Shown in pieces: positions 37,945-51,854 of a stretch of 64,000 bases of DNA. Numbering within the stretch: the first letter of the stretch is position 1; each line of letters opens with the position of its first letter. The stretch spans positions 372,001 to 436,000 of the forward strand of contig FJUW01000003.1 of the NCBI GenBank assembly GCA_900074885.1. The letters are read 5' to 3'. The position numbers and the translations under genes were made by a program. The notes under the pieces are model-generated. The model had not been told where the DNA came from. It saw only the letters and a list, made by a program, of their open reading frames with translations, and searched no databases. The stretch is from Rhynchosporium graminicola (Eukaryota > Ascomycota > Leotiomycetes > Helotiales > Ploettnerulaceae).

Positions 37945-38396
37945 AAAGTCATTATTTTTACTATACTCCTAATGATAATTGCTATCTTATTATTAAGATA
38001 GGATAGCTAGTATCTTTAGAATAACAGGATCCCGGAATATCTTCTATACTATTTACTAAGTTCGAAAAATTAAATATCAAATATCTTTTTAACGTTATTT
38101 AATATTATTTCTAGTAATCAGACGATAGCAGGAAATAATTTCGTATATTAATTTTCTGAGATTTCTAACCTTTATAGCAAAATCTAAACTATTACTACTT
38201 ATAATAATAAATAGATTAGAAGAGAACCTGATATCTAGTATAGTCTGATATATCGCTTATAGATATTAAGTAAAATATAGATATTCTAGTATAATCTGAC
38301 TAAGATTATGAATACTATATATATATTTAAAAATATAAACTATTTCATTAAGATTCTAAGAGATACTATAGTGTTTTCGAGGTTTCTTTAGAGTCG
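37945..38396. repeat. AT-rich repeat remnant left of the gypsy element
   Basis: GC content falls sharply at about 37,945, before the gypsy LTR starts. The edge GAGAAAGTCATT has an inverted counterpart AACGACTTTCTC at about 58,130-58,141 on the far side of the gypsy element, one transition apart. This may be one terminus of an older AT-rich inverted-repeat element that the gypsy element split. I see no coding potential. Confidence 0.35.
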
Positions 38397-38401
38397 GTAA
38401 C

Positions 38402-38669
38402 TATGACGACAGCTCACCTGAATATCATATGAGAAGAAGGATAGATAATAGGGCCTAAGTTCATAGGTATCCCGGCAGAACTAGTATCTAACCCGGTATA
38501 GTATCGGACTAGTACTAGTATATATATATAAGGTGCTTTATACCTTATCTCTCTTCTTCTTCCTTCCTTATCTTTTTGTTTCCTTTATACTAGACTATAT
38601 AAGATCGCTCTTAGCCTCCCTACTTATTTATTCTTACTTATATATTACCTTAAGTCTTATATTATTATA
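38402..38669 (+). repeat. 5' LTR of the gypsy element
   Basis: 268 bp, begins TATGACGACAG and ends ATTATTATA. It matches 57,721-57,988. Termini appear to derive from TGTAACGACA...TGTCGTTACA by transitions. It contains a TATATATATATAAGG promoter-like site near 38,519-38,533. Confidence 0.93.
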
Positions 38670-38924
38670 TTAAATAAAAAGATCAAGATAGCCGGAGATA
38701 GCTTACTATAATATCTTACTACTAAGTTAGTTATTCGATAACTACTCGTATATAGCTAAGATACTAGAGATCTCTCGGATAACTATGAATCAGGGTTTAA
38801 TTTAGCTTATCGTAAATAGTATAATAGAGGAGGTCTTCGCTAACGCTCCTTTAATAACTCTCTTAGTATAAAGGAATTATAGATAGATTTTGAAGAAAGT
38901 ATAATAAATACCTCGGAACTTTAA

Positions 38925-39129
38925 TGTTAGTCCATATGTTGGTCCATAGTCACGTGTTAGTCGAGTATCTGCACCGGGGTTTAGCCGGCCAGATATATCT
39001 CCCTTACGGAGTCTCGACTACCTAGGAAAGACAGCTACGATATAACAGATAATACTACTACTATTATTACTATACTTTGGCTCACGCAGACTACTTAATT
39101 GTACGTACTACGACAGAGTAATACTAATA
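38925..39129 (+). repeat. 5' LTR of copia-A copy 2
   Basis: 205 bp, starts TGTTAG, ends CTAATA (terminal CA changed to TA). Confidence 0.92.
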
Positions 39130-39599
39130 TTAATTAATAGACGCATAGATCATTTCACTCTTTAAAAGCAGTTAAATTCTAAGAATTTCGACTACTGAAA
39201 AGAGCGCGCTAGTAACCTTGAAGAGTAGAGATATCTACTATAGCAATAGCTCAAGTACTAGAGAAGATACGGTCTCCTCTATACTATTTGACTTGAATTA
39301 CTAAGATAATTTGCCTGGATTCTACCTGCGACACGGTTAAAGGATTCGAATTCTAGTATATTATACTACTATTACCTTCTACGTACTTACTTACGTACTT
39401 ATAGAGTATATACTTCGATTACTACCGCAACCCGACTTCAAAGAACGCGCTTTTGAGTTGCGCTGAAAACTCGAAGTTAAAACTTGAACGCGCTACGCTA
39501 GCGCTTCCCACTACTATATAACACTTAAGAATAACTCTATAACTACTATTCTAAATAACCTCGGAATAGCACTAAAACACTTATACGAATCAGACCTTT

Positions 39600-42500
39600 A
39601 ATATAGTAAGAGATAATAATACCCCTAGTGCTTTCGATACACCTGCGAACTCCGGCAAGGACCTACTAGACCCGGAGACTATACAGAAACAGGGAGAAGG
39701 TCTTATTAGATAAATTAAGAGCTCCGACTATATAGATAGACTCTTATACTCCTTATTTAAGGAGATATACGAAAGTTAGATAGTAGACTCTTTTAAATCT
39801 ATTAAGAAATCGTTAAATAATAACCTTATATTCACCTTACGTACTAAAGGTATATTTATCGAAGAAGGCGACGAACCTGCGCAGGAGCTATATAAGCTTC
39901 TATATACTCTATAGGATACTATACGTAATAATTAGACCTTAAAGGAACTAGAGAGTATAGTAGGAGAGAAGATACTCTCTGTATAGCTATAGTATATAGT
40001 ATTAAACCTACTAGTACTAGAGAAGCAGATATCTGCGTAGTAATAGCGAGATAAGAGAGAGAAGGAGATAATAAATAATATAGCTATTTAATAAGACGAG
40101 TTAGAGTATAAGAGATTAAAGAAGGAGTTCTATAGACTGCGATAAAGATGCTATATTATACTCGGCTTACTTCCTATCAGCGAATTCGACTTTAATAAAG
40201 AATACTACGAACCTCTATAATAAGACCGAGATTCTACCGAAGGAGTATAGTAATATAAAGAGACCTCCTCTGACTAGAATAGAGAAGAGTAGCGATACTA
40301 TAGAAAGCGTATATCGAAGAATGCGAGGAGTAGAGGAGGAGGAAGCTACTAAGGAGGAGGAGGAGGAGGAGAAGGAGATAGCTACTAAGGAACTAGAGGA
40401 GGAGAGAGAGAGTACTATAATATAGTACGGAAGGAGAAAGAGAAGTCGTATAGAAAGGAGATCGCTAGCTTCTCTTGTATATTTCTAGAAGAGATGAAAT
40501 TCAAGGGAGACGGAGATAGCTTTAGTAATAAGGTCAGAATATTCTATAACGCTTACTTAAGAGCTAAGATTCTACCGGAGGAGTATAGTAAGGCGTTTCT
40601 ATTAATACTGAAAGGCGCTGCTCTCTAATACTACTATTATAATCTGAATAGTATCCTTAGAACCTCCCTTATTATCAAATTCGATACTATACTAAAGAAT
40701 ATAATAGATTAGTTTAAGAGCGAGGAGTTTAGCAGATCTTTACTGACTATATAGAACCTTCTTACCCTTAAATCGATTAAGGAGAAGAACCCTGGAAAGA
40801 CGACTTCAGAATGCTTTAATATACTCTCTACGTAGATTAGAGAGCTATATTATAGTATACCCTTTGAATTACGCTATAAGAAGTTCGTTATAAATAAGAT
40901 TATTACTACTTACTAAAGCTCGGAAGCTTACTAAATTACTCTAGCTTAACTTAAAACTTCTACTGAAAAGACGATTACTTCTATTAGAACCTCTATCGTT
41001 AACTACGAGCACGTATACCCTGCAACTAGTACTACTTTCTATACTAATCGAAAATTCCGAAGCGATTCTAATAAAGGATAAGTATATAGAGAGAAGGGAG
41101 ATAGTAAAGGGCGATTCAGAATATATGGAGAGAAGAGGATAAATACAATAGATAAGGAAGGTAACGCTAAGAAGTGCTAGGTATATAATACTACAGATCA
41201 TATGTCCTTCGACTATATAGTAGAAGAAAGAGAGAAAGCTAAGGAGAAGTTCAAGGCGAAGAACTCTTCTAAGTTCAAAGGCAACTTTAGAAGAGTCTTT
41301 AAGAAGGCATATAGATAATACGTTATAAAGTATAAAGGTACAGAAGACGAGTATATAGCTACTGCCTTTACCTTATGCGAAGCCGGGAGCGATATAGACT
41401 ACGATTCCGACGCTCAGCCGGAAGCTCTATTTATAACTTCTATAGGACCTATCTCAGTAGTAGCCGCATAACTAATAATAGAAACCCTAGTAAATACGGC
41501 TTTTAAATACCTATTAGATACTGCCGAAGAAGCTATAGAAGAGAACCTGACCGCAGAGATAATAATAAGTAGCCCCTGATATAATTCGTTAGTTTTTCAT
41601 GGAATTATAATCGATACTAGAGCAGTAAAAGTATCTATAATAGGCAAAAGTTAATACGAAGCCTATAAGGCTCTATATAAGGCTGAACTCTTGCTTTCCT
41701 ATGGAATAAACGTTAAATTCGATATTAGTAAGGCTACTTCTATTAGTATAATAATTATACCTTCTCTAATTAGAAAAATCCAATTTGAGGTTATAGCTAT
41801 AGATATTCTGTTTCTACTCTATTTAGATAATATATATAAGCTTAGAGTTATATTAGATAATCTTCGTAACGTACTTATCACGCTATAGGGAGATATACTA
41901 GTTATACGGAGATTCGGCTACTTCTTCTTACTCTAGAAGGAGTCACTTAAGACGTATATTACGGAGTGCTTCTAGTCGAATATAAGAGTACTTATAGAGA
42001 CGGATTTATGTCGACTTTACTACTGATTCGGATACCCCTTAGTAAGAAAGCTGGAAGATTTACTATAATAGGCCGGTCACGAGTATAACTCAGGGGTACT
42101 AAAGGAGCTTACTAAGCTCTATAAGCACTACTAGTTATACGGAAGATCGCTAGGTAGATTCAAGTTTAAGCTCCACGATACTAATAATATATACTTTAAT
42201 TACGAAGTAGTGATCGATATTATATAACTAGACGGTCGGTAAGTCTTATATATAGTCGACTAAGGTATTACTTTTCAGAACAGAAGTTTTCTTACTAATA
42301 TATCTGCAGAATACGTATAGAACCGATTTAAGCAGATATAGATAGATACCTACCTTAGACTACTGGATTTTATCGTTATAGACATAGGTATGTAATTTAA
42401 ATTAAAAGAATTCGTATAGAGTACTAAGATAGAGGGTTCTATAGTTAAAGTTATACCTATAGAGGCTTACTACTCTATTAGTAAGGTAGAGAGATATTAC

Positions 42501-44720
42501 GGCCCTCTGAAGAGAGCTTATATGATAATTCGTAAGGAATTACTATACCTTAGTTAAAATATAGTACTATAGATAGTATTCTACGTAATTAACTATATTT
42601 CTAGACCTAGTGGAATTATACCTGTTTTACTAGTATTTGGAGTATATCCTAGAATAGTAGAGATAGACGTACTTTCGCTATTAGTCTCCTAATAAGCTAT
42701 TACACTTTATAAGGCTATAGAAGAGATTCGCAAACTACGGAGTCGTCGGTAAGTTAATAATACCCTGAATACTCGAAATGGACCTAGTTCTATAGTAGTA
42801 AGAGACTTTCTATTAAACTCTCTAGTACTAGTTTAGAGAGAGAAAGGCTTCTAGGATAGACCTTAGCTACTTATTTCTATAGATAGAGAGAACTACGTAG
42901 TAGAAATCGATGGCAGACTAATAACCTTTCGCTTTATGTTGATTAAACTATAGTACGAAGAAGATATCGATTCTGATGAACCAGAGAGTATTATACTTGA
43001 AATTATACTCTTACTACCCCTTATCTTACTCCTAGGAGTACTATTATTTAGTACTACTAAGTTAAATCGACTTATACTAGTACTAAAGAAGTAACCTTAT
43101 CGAGATTGACGAAAGCTAATTCGATTCAGAGACGATAATATTAAAGTTTACTTAAATTATATAGATAAATTATTTATTAGTTTCCTAGTAGTAGAACCTT
43201 AATACGCTGCGTTAAGATATAAGGAGATTAATAGTTTAATCGCTATAGGGATCTTTAAATTAGTCTATAAAGATGAATTGCTAGCTAGAGCTAGGGTCTT
43301 TAATACTAAATTTATCGACTAGATAAAATTTAAAGGTATATAGAAGGCCTACGAGAAGTCTAGACTAGTTATATAAGCGTATAACGACTCTAGAAAGAAC
43401 TAAGTACTTACTATATTACTAACTATTCAACGAGTTAGCTAATGACTACTGCTAGTATACGTAGTTATATACCCTGAGTTTAAGGTATATAGCTATGATA
43501 TTACATAAGCTTATACTTAGTCTACGTTATACCTAATACGTGACTTCTTCGTACGCCCTCTAAAGGAGATTCTAGCTTAGCTATATTAGTTTTTGCAATG
43601 CGTTAGGCCTATATATAGTATACTAGAATCAGAGAACTATTAGTTCGGTATATACTATAGATATAAGGTTAAGAAGCTCTATATAATACTATCGACGTTC
43701 AATACGTATCTACTATCTGTTTCAGGTAAAGCTAGTATAGGAGCTCTTAGTCTTCAGATTAACGATACTTTCTTTATCGGTAATAAGACCTTTATAGACG
43801 CAGAAGAGAGAGAGCTATAGAAGGCTAGATTCAAGTCGAACGAGAGAGAGCAATTAACTACTTTATACTTAATTAACTTTAATAGAAGTTATATTACCTT
43901 AGAAACTAACAGCTCTATTCGACTGTCTTAATAATCGTACGATAAGACGCTAAGACTGATTAAGAAAGAACTAGTTAATCTTACTAACTCCTATAGAGAT
44001 ATATAATAAGGTCTTACCTAAATCGAGCAATTTGCCGCCTAGAGAGCTAGAGGTTCATACCTAGTAACTGTTTCTTAGCCGGAAGTATCGTTTGATATCT
44101 CTTTTACTATATAAACTATAAATCCGATAGAGAAGGACTTTAAGCTCTTAAATAAGAGAATCTTATAGTAAAAGTTCAACTATAGTAAAGGTCTCTGATA
44201 CGTTAAATTAGATAAGAAGTCTCTGAAACTCATTGTATTTACTAATAGTTCATTTACTAATTTGAAAGACTTCTACTCTTAAATTAGCTATATCTACGTA
44301 CTTATAGATAAGTATAATAAGGTAAACGTTATTCACTAGTCTTCGGTCTGCTATAAGAGAGTTACTAGATCTATACTAGCCTCTGAACTATACGCTATAT
44401 TAGAAGGTTTTGATATAGCTGATACTATTAAGACTATTATCGAATAGATTATAGAGATTATAGTACTACCTTTACTTATAGTTACCGATTCTAAGTCTTT
44501 GTATAACTATATAGTACGACTTAATACTATAAGAGAGAAGAGATTAATAATTAACCTTATATATCTACGTTAGGCGTATAAAAGAAAAGAGATATCAGAG
44601 GTGATTTAGGTAGTAGGGCTAGATAACCCTGCGGATACGATAACTAAGATAAATTGCAACGGAGCTTTAAAGGAGCTATTATATACGAATCAATTAGTTA
44701 TTAAGCCTATAGAATAGGTA
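39600..44720 (+). pseudogene. gag-pol remnant of copia-A copy 2
   Basis: Parallel to copy 1: gag around 39.6-41.1 kb, zinc-knuckle remnant near 41.17 kb, protease near 41.6 kb, integrase about 42.0-42.8 kb (YSISKVERYYGPLKRAY again legible), RT about 43.4-44.0 kb and RNase H about 44.2-44.7 kb (RSILASELYAILEGF). Stops are scattered throughout; the longest intact plus-strand stretch is about 65 codons near 41.7-41.9 kb. It cannot encode functional proteins. Confidence 0.85.
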
Positions 44721-44933
44721 GATAGAGGGAATTTAGATGACTTGAAGCCGGAAGAGAGCTTATAAGGCGTTTAGTTTAGTTATCTAATCTTTGGACCTAA
44801 TCACGTGGAAACCTATATACTATATAATACTTCTGCACGAGTAGTACTACAGTACTACTCTTACTAGAAAGCAAAAAGCGTTACTTTCATACGGAGAAGT
44901 AGATAGTTTGGAGCTACTTTAAAGTACTCCTAG

Positions 44934-45138
44934 TATTAGTCCATATGTTGGTCTATAGTCACGTGTTAGTCGAGTATCTGCACCGGGGTTTAGCTGGCCA
45001 GATATATCTCCCTTACGGAGTCTCGACTACCTAGGAAAGATAGCTACGATACAATAGATAATACTACTACTATTATCACTATACTTTGGCTCACGCAGAC
45101 TACTTGATTATACGTACTACGACAGAGTGATACCAACA
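44934..45138 (+). repeat. 3' LTR of copia-A copy 2
   Basis: 205 bp, starts TATTAG (TG changed to TA), ends CCAACA, followed by the tttaa duplication. Confidence 0.93.
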
Positions 45139-45299
45139 TTTAACCTTTATATATCGCTACTAAAATAGCTCTAATATACCTCTTTTTGAGCTATCGGAAT
45201 AGCTCTTAACTAATAAACTAGAGACCTCTCTAGTTCTAGGGGGACTTAACGCGACCTCCCCCGCTCTACCTCCGAACCTAATCTATTATATCTTTTCTT

Positions 45300-48200
45300 A
45301 CTTTAAATATCTCCTGCCCTAGAGAACGTTAATACTTTATTAAGGAAGTACTAACTAAGAGGGAAAGGAAAATAAAAGCGAAATTCACTAGGAGTATAAT
45401 CGCTAAGTACTTCTACTACTATAGGTGACTCGAACCTGATCTATTCTCTCTTATAACGATTAGTAGACTAGGAGAAGAAGAATAACTCTCTAGAAGATAC
45501 TATAGATAAACTAATCTCTATATAAAATAGGTTCCTTATAGGGGTCTCTCGCCTATCTTCGACTCTCCTACTAGAACTAATACTATAATCTCCGCGTATA
45601 GCGGAGTTTAATAAGCTAATAAACTCTATTCCGATATATAGTACTAAGAGAGAGGATACTATTCCTAATAAACTATCTCCCTCCCCTAGCGCCGAATCAG
45701 TAGAGTTACGCCTTAAGAAGTCTTATCTTACTAAGAAGATCCTACCCTTAGATAATAGGTCAGACCTTACTTTCCTCTAATAAAGAGTATCGATACGAGA
45801 CCGGCTAGCTATAAATACTAACTACTATCTTATAGACTTCTTCTAGCGCGTTCTCGTATAGGAACTAGTTACTAGATTAGCTAAGGAGTATTTTACGCCT
45901 TAGTATCTCGCTAACGAGTTTAAGACTAGCGATAAAATAATCTCCTTACTAGAAGAGAACTTCCTTACCGGTTTAGAAGAAGATAACTATTATAACGCTT
46001 TCTACTACTTAGAAATATAATAACCTAGCTATATACGCGAGACCTTCGCTGAGTTTCGTAGTCGATTTTAAAGCGCTACTATCTAAAGTAAAGTTAAAAA
46101 GAAGAAGTAGTTCTTCTATATATAAGATAAGATTATATTATCCTTATACGCTTTAATTCTTATTATTAAACTAACGTAGAATAAGGATTACGCTTCTATA
46201 GTTAGATCCTTACTTTCTTTTAATACCGAACGTTACTATAACTCAGAATATACCTATCCCGAGAAAGCTATTACCCTAGTATAGCACTATAAGCTTACTA
46301 TTACTATTATAACCTCTACTAGTTCCACTCCTTACTAGTCCCTAAGCTTAGCCCCTCGATAAACTACTTCTATACTATATATATATACCTCTACCTTAGT
46401 ATAATCTAGTACTCCCTCCGCGCTAAAACGCTCTGCTATCTCGACCGGAGAACTCTCTAGATATTATAGTTATAAATAGCTCGGTTATATTAAGCTAGAC
46501 TACCCTAACTTACTTAAAGTTTAATTAATTAACAAATTTCCGAAAGAGGATTAAGTAACTAAAGAAGTAGTAGAAGATATACTCTCCGAATCTGGACTAA
46601 TACTAAAGGGAAACGATAAGGCCTAAGTAAAAACTCCTTCCTAGGTCTACGTAAGTATAATCTCTCTAATCTAGACTTTAACTCCTTAATAAGAGGTAAG
46701 TAATTTATATATCTAACTATAGTTAGTATAAATAAGCTAAGAGTCTCTATAAGTAGCTTAATCGATACTAGAGCGAATAGTTATCTATTTATTAATCGTA
46801 CTCTTACCGGACGACTATTAGGGGCCTTTAGTATTAAAATCGAGCTACTATCTTATTCTATTCTAATACGTAAGTTCTAATAGTCTATTAGAACTTATAT
46901 TATTAATTTTATATATTTATACTTTTCTATTAATAGTAGGTATATTTATAACTACCTTTTTATTCTCCTCGATTTAGGATAATAAGATATAATTATTAGT
47001 ATTAAATAGATATAATGATTTCAGGTTAAGCTAGATACGCTTTACTATAAGCTTCTATAGCCGGAATACTATCTAGCTACCTTCTAATATAATAAGGAGA
47101 TAATTATAACTCTACTACTTTATAAACTTAGTATTAATCGATCTTACTAAATCGATACTAACGCGCGGGACTTAGCTATAAATTAGCTAGACTAATAGCG
47201 ATTATACTAAATAGTAATAAAACGGTATATTAATATATTATTCCTATTATTTAACTTATTTCCGCTTATTACTAAGGAATCCGAACCTTTTCTCGCTCTG
47301 AATTTATTAAGAAAAGTACTTACGCCGAAACTTTACTATTAGTACTCCTCTTAACCTCTAAGGATCTAGAAACTAGTTCCGATTTACTAAATTAGTATTA
47401 TAGCTTTTTACTTTAATATAAAATATAAAAGCTCTAAATTATTCTTTATTAATATCTACGAGATAAACTGCCTCTTATAAGACTATCTAAATAGCGATTC
47501 TCCTAAGGATCCTGATACTAAATAACTCGTAGCTAAAAAGCTACCGGAATAGTATTATACTCTTAAGGAAGCCTTTTCTAAGCGGGATTCTATTATTCTT
47601 CTATTATATCGCTTATACGATTATAAAATTATTCTAGAAGAACTATTACTTAATATATATTCGCTCTTATATTAGTAATCTATAAACGAACTATAAGTAA
47701 CTAAGGAATACCTTATAGAGAACTTAGATAAGGGATTTATCGAATCTAGCTAAATTCCCTTTATATTACTTATATTATTCGTTAAGAAGGCTAATAGAGG
47801 ATTACGCTTCTATATTAACTATTATAAGCTTAATACGATTACTCGAAAGGATTCTTATCTAATACCTAAGATCGATAAGCTCTTAACTCGTATATCTAAA
47901 GTAGTAATCTTTATTAAACTAGATATCCGGGTAGTATTTAATTATATTCGTATAGACTCCGAATCCGAGGAGTATATTACCTTCTGAACCCGCTTCGGAT
48001 CCTATAAATATAAAGTATTACCTTTTAGGCTCTATAATAGACCTAGTATATACTAGTGATATATAAATAATATATTACTAGATTACTTAGATAATTTTTA
48101 TATAGCTTACTTAGATAATATTCTTATATACTCGGAAACGCTCTAGGAATATAAGGAATATATTAAATTAGTACTATAATACTTAATAGATACCGGACTT

Positions 48201-50600
48201 TAAGTAGATATTAAGAAAAGCGAATTCTATATTACTCGGATTAAATACCTTAGATATATTATTATTACTAACGGAATCGAGCCAGATCCTGAGAAGGTAG
48301 TATTATTAGTAAACTAGAAGTACCCCGAAATAGTAATAACTATGAAATCCTTCTTATGATTCTATAAGTTCTATTATTAATTTATTCAGAATTTCGGCCT
48401 TATTACTAAACTTCTCTTAGTACTTACTTAGCTTATAGTACTATAGAATTTTACTAACGATTATAAGAAGTCCTTCGACGATTTATATTAATAGCTACTA
48501 TTAGTATAGAAACTATACTATTTCGACTCTAAATTATAAACTAAACTAGAAACTAATATCTCTAATAGTATAATAACTAGAGTTATCTTCTAATTATATA
48601 AAGATAAATAGTAGTATCTAATTAGATTCTACTCTTATATTCTTAATAGATATAAACTAAACTAAGAGATCTATAATAAGGAGCTATATACTATTATTAA
48701 GTCTTTCTAGAAATAGAGATTAAAACTTATATCTCTATAACGTTATACCGGCATATATATAGACTATCGATCCTTAGAATACTTTATAACTACTAAAGTC
48801 CTAACTAGTAAATAAGCTAGATAGATAGAATTCCTTTCTGAATTTAACTTTTAAATTATATATATACTTAGTAAAGATAACGCTAAAGCTAATATCCTTA
48901 GCTATAGGGAATAAGATCTAAGGATATAAGAATAATAGAAATAGGATAATAGATCTCGGGTTTTATTACATAAAGACTACTTAGACCTTAAGATTAACGC
49001 GGAACTAGCTAAGTATTATATCGATTAAATTAGTTATATATACTTAATATTACTAAGGACTAATACGCTACCGGAACTTATATATAACTCTTTTAATTTA
49101 ATCGAGAAACTATACTAATTTAATTAAGAATTATTCTCTAAGGAATAAAATATATTAGGAGATAGCTATATTATTAATAATAGTTTATTATTTTATAATA
49201 GTTATCTATACGTATAACGCTATACCTTACTATATACCTATTTAATTAGCGAAATCTATAATTAAGTTTCTTTCGCTTATCTAAACGCTTATAAGACCGC
49301 TGAAATAATTTCTACTTATTACTACTAGAAAGGACTTATATTAGATATGAAATAGTATACTCGTAATTACTACTCTTACTAGTACTCTTATCCGAAATAG
49401 ATAAAATAGTAAGGATTCCTTCACTTATTACTAGTACTTAGCTACTTTATATAGTACTTAACTATAGATTTTAAGAACTTCTTACTTAATAACTAAGGAT
49501 TTAATAGGATATTAGTATTTATCGACCGCTTAGGGAAAAACTCTATATTAATACCGTGCTATTATAATATCGATACTTATAGGATAGTAATATTATTTAT
49601 CTAATAGATATATTATTGCGGATATACTCTTAAGTTAATTATATCTGACTAAAGAGCTTAGCTAGTCTTATCCTTCTAGTAAGAGTTTTACTATATAATT
49701 AGAGTTAAAGTTAAGCTCTTTACCTCTTTCTATTAGTAAACTAATAGATAAATAGAGATTATAAACTAGTATATTAACTAACGCTTTAGACCTTTTATTA
49801 ATTATTACTAGAGTAACTAAGGCGAACTACTACTAATAATAGACCGCGCCTAAGTAACTCTACCTTACGATTCTATTAGTATAGCGCTATATACCTTTAA
49901 ATATAGTATATTACCGCGGAATAGCTAGGATTAGAAGTAACTTACTAGATTAATACTATAAGAGAAGCTTAATTATACTAATACTAAATCTTTAGCTAAA
50001 TATGCTAAATCCGCTATCGAGGTTATAAAAGCTAATATACTAGCTACTTAGCAGAGAATAAGCGCTATAACTAACCCGAAACGGCATAATATCGACTAGG
50101 AAGTTAGAGATAAGATATTTCTCTTTATAAGGAACCTTAAGAATTACTAGCTAAGTAAGAAGCTATCTAGCCTCTAAGTAGGATTATACTAGGTCTTAGC
50201 TAAGATCAGATACTCTTATAAGCTAGATTTACCCCAAGGATCATCTATATATAATATATTCGCATCCGAATTACTCTTTAAGGACCCGGACGACTTATTA
50301 CTAAGCTAGGAGTTACTAAACCTACCCTCGGAGGTTATTACTACTTAAGAAGAGTAAGAGTTATAAGATATACTCGCTATATAGCTCCTAAGAGGTAATC
50401 TGAAGTATTAGGTTAGTTAGCTAGGCTATAACCCGAACCTGACTTAGTATAACGCTTCTGATCTAATAAGTACTCTATATAAGCTTAGAGACTTCTACGC
50501 TACTAACTTAAGTAAACCTGGACCTCTATATAAACTAGATTAATAGATTAAGGCCTAGGAAAATAGGATAGATAACTATAGTTACTTAGAAGATAATAAG
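45300..50600 (+). pseudogene. gag-pol-chromodomain remnant of the gypsy element
   Basis: Read across stops in order. A retrotransposon gag-like region is at 45.6-46.3 kb. A knuckle near 46,455-46,505 has lost its cysteines to Tyr. A protease remnant near 46,750 reads LIDTRANSYLF (Gly changed to Arg). The RT palm near 48,108-48,140 reads YLDNILIYSET (an Asp changed to Asn), followed by IKYLRYIIITNGIEPDPEKV near 48,240. Then come RNase H, integrase at about 49.3-50.0 kb, and a chromodomain near 50,350-50,520 with YNASDLISTLYKLRDFYA. Every active-site loss fits G-to-A or C-to-T change. Confidence 0.85.
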
Positions 50601-50666
50601 CTATTATAATTACTAGTATTAAAATTTATTACTAAGGATAATTCCCTGATTATGCCTTATAATAAC

Positions 50667-51660
50667 GCTATATCTAAAACTCTACTTCCTTTACTACTTC
50701 TATTTCTTTAGCTTTCTCTTCTAAGTTCTCCGGAACTTCTAGTAAATCTAGAATATCTAGAACCGGAACTACTATATCTAACTCCTTACCTAAATCTATT
50801 AACGTAGCCTTAGTAATAGACTAAGTATAATAGCTAATCTTATAAGGTTTCTTCTTTAGAGAAAGTCTAGAAGTATTCAGATCTGATATTATCTCTAAAC
50901 TAGAAGGTAAATTCCTCTTTCCTTTAGTATTAGATATTATAGCTTTAAATATAACTTTCTTTATAAATTCCCGTATAATACTATTTAACTCTTTCGTTTA
51001 CTTTAATACTATTTATACTATTAACTTAGACTTCGCTAAATCTACTATTAAAAGATCTAGATCTTATATCATGTTAGTATTATATTAGTATCTAAGGATT
51101 TAAGATCTTAACTTACTACTTTAATAAACTCTAACTCTTTAAATACTTTCTCTATAGAACGCTTTAAAGCTTAAGTCTCTACTAATTATATAATAGTAAT
51201 CTCTAACGTAGTAATAAGAGTAGTAGATTTCGTAAGATAATAGATCTGATTAATCGCCTTATAGGTAGCTACGATACCGCCTCGATTCAGCTCCGCGTCC
51301 TTAGCTTTATTATTAGAAAGTAAACCGGATAAAATAGTATATTTCGTATTAATATAGTTAAGTAACTATAACGCGTTAATATATATAACTATATTTAGGT
51401 TTAAGTAACTTATATACTTATAACTGCTCTTTAATACTAAATAATACTTATAAAGCTTAGAGTTAAGCTTATTAAATAAGTATAAGAGTTCTAAAACAGG
51501 AGTATTATTATACTTTATCTTAAGGAAAGCGCGGATATACTATAGGTAATATATACGATACGCCGGCGAAAGAGTACTAGTAGGAACTAGTAAAGGTACT
51601 ATAGGAGTTAGTATTATAGATCCGTGAAACCCTTATATTATACTTAAGGACTATCCTTAA
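50667..51660 (-). pseudogene. Opposite-strand coding-like sequence inside the gypsy element
   Basis: On the minus strand, between the chromodomain and the inserted copia-B element, about 1 kb reads like a decayed protein gene of some 300 codons, not like retroelement pol. From the 5' side: VPLLVPTSTLSPAYRIYYL, then IRAFLKIKYNNTPVLELLYL, KYTILSGLLSNNKAKDAELN, RGGIVATYKAINQIYYLTKS, and later KKPYKISYYT and VLDILDLLEVPENLEEKAKE. The few stops are mostly TAG/TAA of RIP type. The frame changes once at about 51,070-51,115, where a GTAAGT...CTAAC...AAG stretch of about 54 bp resembles an intron; exact joining is not in phase, so an indel is equally possible. I do not recognise the family. It lies inside the element because the LTRs and target duplication enclose it. 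Confidence 0.55.
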
Positions 51661-51676
51661 AACTAAGATAGGAAAC

Positions 51677-51854
51677 TATCGCAAGGTTACGTTGATCTTC
51701 AGAGTAAGGCATAGAGTAGTTGAATGATGTTTATTGCATTGCAGTACTAATTACTATAGAGAGTCGACAGAAGATATTATCTAGGAATATCCGCACGGAC
51801 TATACACGTGACTATAGTCACCTGATCTATGCTAAGACCTATATCCTCGTAACA
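51677..51854 (-). repeat. 3' LTR of copia-B (left on the plus strand)
   Basis: 178 bp, on the plus strand from TATCGCAAGG to CGTAACA. It differs from the right LTR mainly by transitions. Confidence 0.93.

Larger units (their letters stand above)
38925..45138 (+). mobile_element. Copia-A copy 2, nested in the gypsy element
   Basis: 6,214 bp, same orientation and family as the element at 19,552-25,821, with 205-bp LTRs. Target duplication tttaa (38,920-38,924 and 45,139-45,143) lies inside gypsy sequence 255 bp after the gypsy 5' LTR, so this copy inserted later. It lacks about 56 bp relative to copy 1, partly in the leader and in the GGA-rich part of gag. Differences from copy 1 are overwhelmingly transitions. 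The outer TG of the 3' LTR and CA of the 5' LTR have both become TA. Confidence 0.95.
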
